A stretch of DNA of 64,000 nt from 40CM-4-68-19 sp036513415 (GTDB lineage Bacteria > Myxococcota > Myxococcia > Myxococcales > 40CM-4-68-19): the NCBI GenBank assembly GCA_036513415.1, contig DATBZA010000190.1, forward strand, positions 30,870 through 94,869. The letters run 5' to 3'. Below are positions 22,815-30,171 of this stretch, in pieces. Numbering within the stretch: the first letter of the stretch is position 1; each line of letters starts with the position of its first letter. Below the pieces are notes generated by a model, which saw only the letters and a list, made by a program, of their open reading frames with translations, searched no databases and was not told where the DNA came from. The translations under genes were made by a program, and so were the position numbers.

Positions 22815-23634
22815 GAGACACCCGCGAGGCTATTGTCGTCCGGACGGCTGCGCCGATCAACCCGGGATTGCCTTGCCGAGATCGAAGGCCCGCGACGACC
22901 TGGCACGCCTGCTCTGGACTCGCTCCGGCGGGCGGCGATTGCCCTCGACCCGCGCGCTGGACACCGCCCTCGCGCGGCTGCCGCGCGGAGAGCTGCACGA
23001 TCTCTGCGAGCTCGACCCGCGCGGTCCCCTGTATCTGCTGCCCACTCGGGAATTCGTCCGCGAGCTGGCAGCATCGATCCGGGCCCTGGGATCGCGGCGC
23101 ATCCTCGAGGTCGCTGCCGGGGACGGCTTCCTCGCCGGAGCGCTGCGGCGGGCGGCGCCGGAGCTGAAGGTCGTCGCCAGCGACTCGGGGGCATGGGCTG
23201 ATCCTCGCGCGCGCATGAACGCCCGCGAGCAGCGCCAGCTGCGCGGCGTCGACGTCCCCGGGGTCCGGCTGGGCCGCTCGGTGCTGAGGCTCGACGCCTT
23301 CGATGCGATCCGCCGGACCCGGCCCGATCTGGTGCTCGCATCCTGGCTCCCACCGGGCGCGCTTCTCGATCGGCTCATCCGCGCGCCCGTGCGCCACGTT
23401 CTGGAGATCGGCGCGAAGGACGGAGTCACGCCGGGGGCCTGGAGCTGGCGCTTCGCGCACGAGCTCTGCGATGAGCTCGAGCAGCACGCCCGCTGCAGGC
23501 TCGACGAACGCCCGGGCCGTGAGCTACACTCGCGTGTGACGCTCTACTATGGCGCGCGCCACCGTCGGCACGCGCGTGAGAGCGTCCGGCCGGGGGACTG
23601 GCTCTGGCAATTTCGGCCGCCCTCGGGCGATTGA
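22813..23634 (+). CDS. SAM-methyltransferase-like hypothetical protein
   Basis: About 273 residues from ATG 22813; an ATG at 22783 and a TTG near 22870 are other possible starts. The central part ILEVAAGDGFLAGALRRAAP followed by VVASDSGAW matches motif I and an acidic strand-2 end of Rossmann-type SAM methyltransferases; the later LVLASWLPPGALL resembles motif IV. Substrate unknown. It is basic and Arg-rich. Standing divergent to the cytochrome and upstream of the Cfa-type gene, which it may precede in an operon (136-bp gap). Confidence 0.6.
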   Translation: MRHPRGYCRPDGCADQPGIALPRSKARDDLARLLWTRSGGRRLPSTRALDTALARLPRGELHDLCELDPRGPLYLLPTREFVRELAASIRALGSRRILEVAAGDGFLAGALRRAAPELKVVASDSGAWADPRARMNAREQRQLRGVDVPGVRLGRSVLRLDAFDAIRRTRPDLVLASWLPPGALLDRLIRAPVRHVLEIGAKDGVTPGAWSWRFAHELCDELEQHARCRLDERPGRELHSRVTLYYGARHRRHARESVRPGDWLWQFRPPSGD

Positions 23635-23770
23635 ACGTGTGCCCGTACGTAGTTTCCGGTACAATTCGAAATCTGTACGCGGCAGCCAAGACGTGTGATG
23701 ACCGAGTGCGTCAGACCGCCATACTCCGGTCCCGGTGCCGTGCCATCCGCAGTCCCCAAGGAGCTCCCGG

Positions 23771-24919
23771 ATGCAGCTGCCCCAAAACCTCAAGTTCCGC
23801 AACGCGGCGATGTCCCGCGCGTTCGCGGGCAAGGGTCGCATTCCGATGTCGACGTTCGTCGAGCGTTACATCGATGGCTCCATCGAAGTCGCCGGGGACC
23901 TGCATGACTTCGTCCGGGCGCGGAGCGAGTGGGCGAACTACCGGTTCACCTGGGACCAGGCGAAGTTCCTCCTCACCCGGTTCTTGCCGTCGGTGCTCAT
24001 CCATTCCAAGGCGGCCGACAAGAAGTTCGTCGTCGGCCATTACGATCGGGGAAACGACTTCTTCGAGGCGTTCCTCGGCCCCTCGATGGTCTACACGTCG
24101 GCGGTCTTCGACCGCATCGACGAACCGCTCGAGGCCGCGCAAGAGCGAAAGATCCGCCGGGTCGCGGACCGCCTCCAGCTGAAGCGCGGCGACCGGCTCC
24201 TCGACATCGGCTGCGGCTGGGGTACCCTGGCGCTCACCCTCGCGGCGGACCGCGGCGTCGACGCGACGGGCGTGACCCTCAGCTCCAAGCAGGCCCAGTT
24301 CGGGACCGCGCGCATCCAGGAGCGGAAGCTGGCCGATCGGGCCCGCATCCTGACCCTGGACTACCGCGACATTCCCGCCACCCGCTTCGACAAGATCTCC
24401 TGCCTGGAGATGGCCGAGCACGTCGGCGTGCGCAACTTCCAGCGGTTCCTGCGCCAGGTGAGCGGCCTGCTCGAGGACGACGGATTGTTCTTCCTGCAGA
24501 TCGTCGCCTTGCGCCGGCCGCCGGAGGCGCTGGTGGTGCGCAACGATCGCGGTGGCTATTGGAACGCGGCCGACTTCACCTGGGCGATGTTCATGTCGAA
24601 GTACATCTTCCCGGGAGCGGACGCGAGCCTTCCCCTCTCCTTCGTCGCGACGCAGTTCGAGAAGGCAGGTTTCGAGATCCGCGGGGTGGAGAACGTCAAC
24701 GTGCATTACGGCATGACCATCCTGCGCTGGTACCGGAACTGGGAGCGCAATCGCGAGAAGGTGATCGCGGCGTATGGTGAACGCTGGTACCGGCTGTGGC
24801 ACCTGTTCCTGGCCTGGTCGGTCTTCACCGGCGAGCAGGGGCGTGGCGATTGCATGCAGATCGTCGCGCACAAGAGCCGGCCGTCGTTCGATCGCTCGCG
24901 CTTCGTCGGGAAGGCGTAG
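23771..24919 (+). CDS. cfa: Cyclopropane-fatty-acyl-phospholipid synthase family methyltransferase
   Basis: ATG 23771 (AAGGAG seven bases upstream); 382 residues. Family marks: GHYDRGNDFFEAFLG near residue 90, motif I LLDIGCGWGTLAL (~150), SSKQAQFGTAR, and the C-terminal VHYGMTILRWYRNW. These enzymes add a methylene or methyl group from SAM to lipid double bonds at the membrane surface. Monocistronic, convergent with an SDR gene. Confidence 0.88.
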   Translation: MQLPQNLKFRNAAMSRAFAGKGRIPMSTFVERYIDGSIEVAGDLHDFVRARSEWANYRFTWDQAKFLLTRFLPSVLIHSKAADKKFVVGHYDRGNDFFEAFLGPSMVYTSAVFDRIDEPLEAAQERKIRRVADRLQLKRGDRLLDIGCGWGTLALTLAADRGVDATGVTLSSKQAQFGTARIQERKLADRARILTLDYRDIPATRFDKISCLEMAEHVGVRNFQRFLRQVSGLLEDDGLFFLQIVALRRPPEALVVRNDRGGYWNAADFTWAMFMSKYIFPGADASLPLSFVATQFEKAGFEIRGVENVNVHYGMTILRWYRNWERNREKVIAAYGERWYRLWHLFLAWSVFTGEQGRGDCMQIVAHKSRPSFDRSRFVGKA

Positions 24920-24946
24920 GCGCTGAGAAACCTTCTGTAGCTGCGC

Positions 24947-25741
24947 CTAGACGATCGAGCGCACTACCCCGCCGTCGACGCGAACCGCGGCGCCGTTGGT
25001 CGCCGAGGCCAAGGGGCTGGCGAGGAACGCTACGAGGTGCGCCACTTCGGCCGGCTCGGCGAAGCGCTGCAGCAGCGAGGTCGGGCGCATGTGCCGGAAG
25101 AACTCCTTCTCCACCTGGGATGCGTCCTTGCCCTGCTGGCGCGCGAGGCCCTCGACAAAAGTGCCCACGCCTTCGGAACGGGTAGGTCCGGGGAGGACCG
25201 CGTTGACCGTCACGCCGGTCCCGACGGTCAGCTCGGCGAGGCCGCGGGCCAGCGCGAGCTCCGCCGTTTTCGTCACCCCGTAATGGATCATTTCGGGCGG
25301 AATCTGCAGGGCCGACTCGCTGGAGATGAAGAGGATCCGTCCCCATCCCCGCTTCAGCATGCGCGGAAAGTAATGGCGCGACAGCCGGACGCCGCTCATG
25401 ACGTTCGTTTCGAACAGGTGGCTCCATGCCGCGTCGTCGATCTGCTCGAAGGGGACGGACTTGAAGGCGCCGACGTTGTTGACGAGGATGTCGGTCTCGG
25501 GCAAGCGCGCGGTGATCGCGTCGGCGCCCCTGGCCGAGTTCAGATCGGCAACGATGCCGTCGACGCGCGCGCCAGGCGCTTCCGTCCGCACGCGGTCGAT
25601 GGCGGCGTCCACGCGCTCTCGCGTGCGGCCGTTGAGGAACACCTCCACGCCTTCCCGCCCCAGATCGACGGCGATGGCGAGCCCGATGCCCGCGGTCGAG
25701 CCGGTCACGAGCGCCCTCTTGCCTCGGAGTTGCAGGTCCAT
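24947..25741 (-). CDS. SDR family NAD(P)-dependent oxidoreductase
   Basis: ATG 25741; 264 residues, full length. Motifs: TGSTAGIG (~13-20), Arg in NGRTRE after beta-2 (NADP preference), NNVG, Ser in FISSES, Tyr-x-x-x-Lys in HYGVTK, and the C-terminal VDGGVV. Substrate unknown; FabG-like reductases and many dehydrogenases share this form. The 60 bp upstream are shared with a divergent MBL-fold remnant. Confidence 0.88.
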   Translation of the reverse strand: MDLQLRGKRALVTGSTAGIGLAIAVDLGREGVEVFLNGRTRERVDAAIDRVRTEAPGARVDGIVADLNSARGADAITARLPETDILVNNVGAFKSVPFEQIDDAAWSHLFETNVMSGVRLSRHYFPRMLKRGWGRILFISSESALQIPPEMIHYGVTKTAELALARGLAELTVGTGVTVNAVLPGPTRSEGVGTFVEGLARQQGKDASQVEKEFFRHMRPTSLLQRFAEPAEVAHLVAFLASPLASATNGAAVRVDGGVVRSIV

Positions 25742-25799
25742 GGGCAGGAGATGCCAGCGCCCCCGCTGAGTTGCAAGCATTCGACGCGACGCGCCTTGA

Positions 25800-26300
25800 T
25801 CGCCGATCCGCCCACGGACTGTGGTTCCCGACTCCCCAGGAGACCTCAGGCACAAGGACAACGGCGACATCATCGTCGACGGCGTCAATTACGGCGCGCC
25901 GCTCGAAAATCTGAAGAAGGCCATGGACGCCGCGCGCCTGGACAGCGTTGACCTCTGGATTGGAACCGGCGGCACCGCGGTGGCGCAGCTGGTGGTGCCC
26001 GTGCTGAAGCCCCGCGCCTACATCCCGAACCACTGGGACGGACTGTACGCGCCCTTCTTCAACGGTCTCCCGCTGCCCTACTGGGACGCGACTCTCACCG
26101 CGTATCTCGCTGCGCAGGGGATTCCGATCCTTCCGCAGACGCAGTACTTCGACAAGTACGTGCTCGATCGGAAGGGCGTGGCCAGGGTGCCGAACACCGC
26201 CCAGAAGGCGAAGCTGGGATTCCCGGACGTGCAGCCGTTCCCGGCGGCCGCTTCCAGGGCCGCCGCAGTGCAGGAGACGATTTCGAACGACTGCGAGTGA
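25800..26300 (+). pseudogene. MBL-fold hydrolase remnant (C-terminal part only)
   Basis: An open frame from 25800 (in-frame TGA just before it) encodes about 160 residues. From NGDIIVDGVNYG on it matches the second half of the layout of the secreted MBL protein at 3.8-5.0 kb: LKPRAYIPNHWDG here against LKPKVYVPIHQTN there, then an aromatic stretch and a helix of similar spacing. The HxHxDH half is missing, replaced upstream by the start of an SDR gene on the other strand. No ATG or ribosome site precedes it (first GTG at 25821). It is most likely a truncated gene. Confidence 0.65.
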
Positions 26301-26305
26301 GAGCT

Positions 26306-27133
26306 TCAAGCCTGGCCCAGAAGCTGTTGCATCTCGGCGTACGGGATGGCGTCCTCCAGCGCCTGGTACGTCCCGCTCCGCAGCAGCTCGACCGCGCTGC
26401 GCCGCGCCTGGCCGTACGCGGCCAGCGCAATGGCGGACCCGACACTGACCCGGCGTACTCCCAGGCGCTCCAGCTCGGCCAGCGGCGGAGATCCCGGCTT
26501 GGCGAGCACGTTCAGCGGCCCGCGGATCTCCCGCGCCAGGCGGCCGATCGCCTCGCGATCGCTGACGAACGGCACGAAGGCGCAGTCCGCCCCGGCGCCC
26601 AGGTAGGCGTTTGCGCGGCGCACTGCCTCGACGATGCGCGCATCGGCGGCGAGCCCTCGAGCGGCGAACGCATCGGTGCGCGCGTTGATCACCAGGGGCA
26701 CTCCGGCGGCCGCGCCTGCCGCGCGTGCCGCCTGGATCCGGCTCACTTGAAGCTCGAGCGGGACCAGCTCGCCGGTCTCCAGCGAATCCTCCAGGTTCAT
26801 GCCCACCGCCCCTGCCTCCACGACGCCGCGCGCCGTCTGCCCCGCCGCGTCCGCCGTGGGGCCATACCCCGCCTCGACGTCGGCGGACACGGGGACCTCC
26901 ACCGCGCCCGCGATGCGCCGCACCATGCCTAGCATCTCGGTCCGGGAAATGTGCTGTCCATCGGGGAATCCCAGCGCGAAGGCGACGCCTGCACTGGAAG
27001 TGGCGATGGCGTGAGCGCCGGCGGCCGCGATCACCTTCGCGCTCGCCACGTCCCAGGCATTGGGCAGGACGAGCATGCGCGGACCGTCGTGAAGCTGGCG
27101 CAGCCTGGCAGCCTTTTCGCGTTGCGTGGCCAT
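26306..27133 (-). CDS. Isocitrate lyase/PEP mutase family protein
   Basis: ATG 27133; 275 residues of a TIM barrel. Family marks: LPNAWDVASAK near the N-terminus, SADVEAGYG (metal-binding Asp region), GMNLEDS, NARTDAF and VKPGSPP-like AKPGSPP. It lacks the isocitrate lyase KKCGH loop, so a C-C or C-P bond lyase of the PEP mutase/carboxyvinyl-phosphonate group (PF13714) is more likely; the exact reaction is unknown. It ends 5 bp from the convergent MBL remnant. Confidence 0.85.
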   Translation of the reverse strand: MATQREKAARLRQLHDGPRMLVLPNAWDVASAKVIAAAGAHAIATSSAGVAFALGFPDGQHISRTEMLGMVRRIAGAVEVPVSADVEAGYGPTADAAGQTARGVVEAGAVGMNLEDSLETGELVPLELQVSRIQAARAAGAAAGVPLVINARTDAFAARGLAADARIVEAVRRANAYLGAGADCAFVPFVSDREAIGRLAREIRGPLNVLAKPGSPPLAELERLGVRRVSVGSAIALAAYGQARRSAVELLRSGTYQALEDAIPYAEMQQLLGQA

Positions 27134-27228
27134 GGGCCGGAGCGTAGCTCTGGGGACGCAGGAAAGGAACGCCTGGCGGCGGCGGCGACTCCTGCGGAGC
27201 AGGCTTGGGAGTCCCGGTGAGGCGGCCC

Positions 27229-27414
27229 TCAACCGAGCTGCGGCAGCTCGGAGATTTCGTTGCTGGGCGGGTCTGATGCCGGGGCTGGTTGCACTACGGT
27301 TGCGGCATCGACCGGATGGTATGCGGTCTCCCGGCCGTAAACGGCGATGAGGAACCCAAGCAGGGCGAGCAGGACCATGCTGGTCGGCGTCTTCCAAGCG
27401 GTGGGCGAGTACAT
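27229..27414 (-). CDS. Small single-span membrane protein (61 aa)
   Basis: ATG 27414 is preceded by GGAGG with a 6-nt spacer (GGAGGTCAAACATG). The product has a short basic N-terminus, one TM helix at about 12-27 (SMVLLALLGFLIAVYG) and a Pro/Ala/Ser/Asp-rich tail of ~33 residues, so the tail would face the periplasm or the cytoplasm depending on topology. No family recognised. It stands divergent to pdxA, separated by 204 bp, and 95 bp beyond the PEP-mutase-like gene start on the same strand. Confidence 0.6.
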   Translation of the reverse strand: MYSPTAWKTPTSMVLLALLGFLIAVYGRETAYHPVDAATVVQPAPASDPPSNEISELPQLG

Positions 27415-27618
27415 GTTTGACCTCCGCAAGCACCTGGAGCACTTCGCGTACCAACTCGCGGCGAGGCCGAAGCCGGGAATTCCGCGCCAAATCGACGCTC
27501 GACAAGGAGCCCGACCAGTGGCGCCACGCTGGCGCCACGCGATCGGATTTCGCGGGCGGGGCGCGCCGCGGAGCGCTATTTTGGGCGCGCGGCCCCGGAG
27601 CGGCGGCAGGAGGAAGCC

Positions 27619-28617
27619 ATGACACGTCCGATCGTCGGCATCACGATGGGCGACGCGGCCGGGATCGGACCCGAGATCATCATGAAGGGCCTCGCGCGCG
27701 GCGAGGTGCACGACATCTGCAAGCCGCTGGTGATCGGCGACGCCGCGCGGCTGCGAAAGGCCGGCCGCATCGTGGGATCATCGTTGAAGGTCAATGCCCT
27801 TCGCGACCCGGCGAAAGCTACCTACCGCCGGGGAGAGGTGGACTGCATCGATCTTTCGCTCATCCCCGACGACTTGCCTTTCGGCAAGCTCTCCGCCAAG
27901 GCCGGGGACGCGGCCTACCGCTTCGTCGAGCTGGCGGTCGAGCTGGCGCAGGCGGGAAGGATCGACGCCATCTGCACCGCGCCGCTGAACAAGGAGGCGC
28001 TGCACGCCGGCGGGCACTCGTTCCCCGGGCACACCGAGCTCCTGGCGAAGCTCTCCGGGGCGGGCGAGGTATCGTTGATGCTCTGGACCCCGAAGATGCG
28101 CGTCATCCACGTCACCGCGCACATGGGCCTCCTCGACGCGATCGAGAGGATCGACGCGGCCCTGGTCGAGCGGACCATCCGCCGTGGCCACGACGCGCTG
28201 GTCCGGGCCGGGGTCCAGCAACCGCGGATCGGCGTGTGCGGCATCAACCCGCACGCCGGCGAGGGCGGTCTGTTCGGCCGCGGCGAGGAAGGCACGAAGG
28301 TGCTTCCCGGCGTCGAGGCGGCGCGCGCACGAGGCATCGACGCGCAGGGGCCGCTGCCGGCCGACGCGCTGTTCTACCGCGCCGGACGCGGCGACTTCGA
28401 CCTGGTGGTCGCGATGTATCACGATCAGGGGCACGGCCCGGTCAAGGTGCTCGGCGTCGAGTCGGGCGTGAACATCACGGTCGGGCTGCCCTTCGTCCGC
28501 ACCTCGGTCGATCATGGCACCGCGTTCGACATTGCCGGGACTGGAAAGGCGGACGAACGCAGCCTGGTCGAGGCGCTACGGCAGGCGGTCGCGCTGGCCC
28601 CGGCCGGCTCGCGGTGA
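27619..28617 (+). CDS. pdxA: 4-hydroxythreonine-4-phosphate dehydrogenase
   Basis: 332 residues, the family length. Motifs: GITMGDAAGIGPEI at the start, CTAPLNKEAL, GHTELLA, HVTAHMGL, NPHAGEGG, MYHDQGHGPVK (metal/substrate His) and VDHGTAFDIAG. PdxA oxidises 4-phosphohydroxy-L-threonine with NAD in pyridoxal-phosphate synthesis. No PdxJ gene is adjacent. AGGAGG lies about 6-9 bases before ATG. Its 3' end overlaps the convergent GNAT gene by 42 bp. A PdxA2-type paralogue of other function cannot be excluded. Confidence 0.92.
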   Translation: MTRPIVGITMGDAAGIGPEIIMKGLARGEVHDICKPLVIGDAARLRKAGRIVGSSLKVNALRDPAKATYRRGEVDCIDLSLIPDDLPFGKLSAKAGDAAYRFVELAVELAQAGRIDAICTAPLNKEALHAGGHSFPGHTELLAKLSGAGEVSLMLWTPKMRVIHVTAHMGLLDAIERIDAALVERTIRRGHDALVRAGVQQPRIGVCGINPHAGEGGLFGRGEEGTKVLPGVEAARARGIDAQGPLPADALFYRAGRGDFDLVVAMYHDQGHGPVKVLGVESGVNITVGLPFVRTSVDHGTAFDIAGTGKADERSLVEALRQAVALAPAGSR

Positions 28618-29154
28618 ATCGTCCGGAAGGGGCAACGAGTACAAGGAGACGTCGGGCGCCGCCGGGTCGAGCTTGGTCATTCCCGCGAAGGAGAACCCGA
28701 GCTTGTGGAGCACACGGATGGACGCCGCGTTGCCGGGTGAAACGAAGGCGACGATCCGACTCAGGTGCGGCATGCCGCTGCACGACCGGACGATCGCGGC
28801 GGCCGCCTCGTACGCGTACCCTCGCGAGAAGAATTCGGGCAGGAACGCGTAGCCGAGATCCACGTCGAGGAAACCGTCCCGCTTGAGCAGTCCGCACATT
28901 CCGATCGGCTGCAGCGAATCCTTCAGCGAGACCAGGTTGAGGCCATGGCCGTTCCGGGCGCAGCTCTGGATCGGACCGTCGGCGAGATACCGGGCTGCCT
29001 GCTCGAGGGTCCGAATGCCTTTGTCGCCGATGTTCTGGATGAACGAGGGCTCGTTGAGGAGCCGGAGGACGAACCCGGCGTCTTCGGGCGTGAACCGTCG
29101 CAGGACCAGCCGGTCCGTCTCGGCAACAGTGACCTGGGTCGCGTGGCCGGTCAT
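28576..29154 (-). CDS. GNAT family N-acetyltransferase (RimJ/RimL type)
   Basis: ATG 29154; 192 residues. ETDRLVLRRFTPEDAGFVLRLL at the N-terminus and DLGYAFLPEFFSRGYAYEAA followed by V-x-x-x-N-x-x-S-x-R-V-L-x-K-LGF are typical of the RimJ/RimL ribosomal-protein-alanine acetyltransferase group. Acetyl-CoA is the expected donor; the acceptor is unknown. It starts 5 bp after the FKBP gene, with which it is probably cotranscribed, and runs 42 bp into the opposite pdxA gene. Confidence 0.85.
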   Translation of the reverse strand: MTGHATQVTVAETDRLVLRRFTPEDAGFVLRLLNEPSFIQNIGDKGIRTLEQAARYLADGPIQSCARNGHGLNLVSLKDSLQPIGMCGLLKRDGFLDVDLGYAFLPEFFSRGYAYEAAAAIVRSCSGMPHLSRIVAFVSPGNAASIRVLHKLGFSFAGMTKLDPAAPDVSLYSLPLPDDSPRAGRGQRDRLP

Positions 29155-29159
29155 TCGTC

Positions 29160-29924
29160 TCACTTCACGATGCCCAGCAGCTCCACGTCGAAGATGAGGG
29201 TGGCGCCTCCCGGGATCTGCGGCGGCCTGCCGTGATCGCCGTACGCAGTGGCCGCGGGACAGACCAGGCGCGCCCTTCCCCCGGCGCCGATCTTCTGCAC
29301 TCCCTGTGTCCAGCAGGGGATCACCTGGTCGAGCCGGAATTCGGCGCCGTCCTTCTGGTCGAACCGCGTCCCGTCGCGCAACCTCCCATCGTACCTCACC
29401 CGCACGCGGTCGGTCGCCGCCGGCCGCGGTCCGTCTCCGGCGCGCTCGGGAACGAAGACGATCCCGCCGGGAAGCCGTTCGGCGCCGGGCTTCTTCGACT
29501 CCAGATCGGCGAGCTTCCGCCCCCGCTCCTTCTCCCCGGCGATGCGCGGGTTGCCTCGCCGCTGGAGCATGGCGTCGACTTTCGGGCCCCATTCCTCGAG
29601 GTCGGGATCGCGCAGCTCGAGCTTCCGGTTCCCGGCGGCATCCGCGAACCCGCGCTCGACGCGCTGGAGCTCCTTCTTGGACAGGCCGTACCCGTTCACC
29701 CGTGACCCGAGGATGGCGCCGAGCGCGTAGAGCGCCTCGTCGTCGCCCGGCGCGGCCTTGCCCTTCTCCGACTTCTCCCGGTATTCCCGCTGGCCGCGTT
29801 CGCGGGCCTCCCGCTCGCGCTCCTCCTCGCGCTCCTCACGCTCCTTGCGCTCGGTCTCGACCGGCTGCTCAGCCCGTCCGGCCGCGCCGAAGGCCAACAG
29901 CGCACAGAGAACGAGGCGGTGCAT
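29160..29924 (-). CDS. Exported FKBP-type peptidyl-prolyl isomerase
   Basis: 254 residues: signal peptide (LVLCALLAFGAAGRA), a highly charged Glu/Arg/Lys coiled coil (~22-60), an FKBP-N-like helical dimerisation part (LGSRVNGYGLSKKELQRVERGF ...), then the FKBP domain (~165-254) with YDGRLRDGTRFDQ, VIPCWTQGVQKIGAGG and PPQIPGGATLIFDVELLGI. It should help fold periplasmic or outer-membrane proteins, like FkpA/Mip. First gene of a two-gene unit with the GNAT. Confidence 0.9.
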   Translation of the reverse strand: MHRLVLCALLAFGAAGRAEQPVETERKEREEREEEREREARERGQREYREKSEKGKAAPGDDEALYALGAILGSRVNGYGLSKKELQRVERGFADAAGNRKLELRDPDLEEWGPKVDAMLQRRGNPRIAGEKERGRKLADLESKKPGAERLPGGIVFVPERAGDGPRPAATDRVRVRYDGRLRDGTRFDQKDGAEFRLDQVIPCWTQGVQKIGAGGRARLVCPAATAYGDHGRPPQIPGGATLIFDVELLGIVK

Positions 29925-30171
29925 GAGGGCCGCAAACCTGGCCGCTGGGTGCGGCGCTTGTCAAGAACGGAGACCATTCCATCCGGCGGAGGGCGGATGT
30001 GCACAACCTGGCGAAGGAAAAGAGAGACATCAACATATGAAAAATATTCGGTAATTACGCGGATTGCCCGGCATCAACAGGCAGTTTTGCACCCTTTGAC
30101 AATGCCCCGACGGTTGCGCAACGGTTTCGCGCGCGTCTTTTCCCCCACGCGCACAAACCGGAGCCGATCGA
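29925..30171. promoter_or_regulatory. Divergent FKBP / secreted repeat protein promoter region
   Basis: 247 bp, including an unusually AT-rich stretch at about 30025-30060 for this genome and a 10-bp palindrome GTTGCGCAAC at 30113-30122. These are consistent with a promoter and operator for the plus-strand gene, but no -35/-10 pair is clear. Confidence 0.35.

Noticed and set aside
24825..26309. Minus-strand frame of ~490 codons over the SDR and MBL remnant
   Set aside because: Composition (Arg/Ala/Gly) and lack of motifs are those of a GC-rich shadow; the real SDR lies in a different frame.
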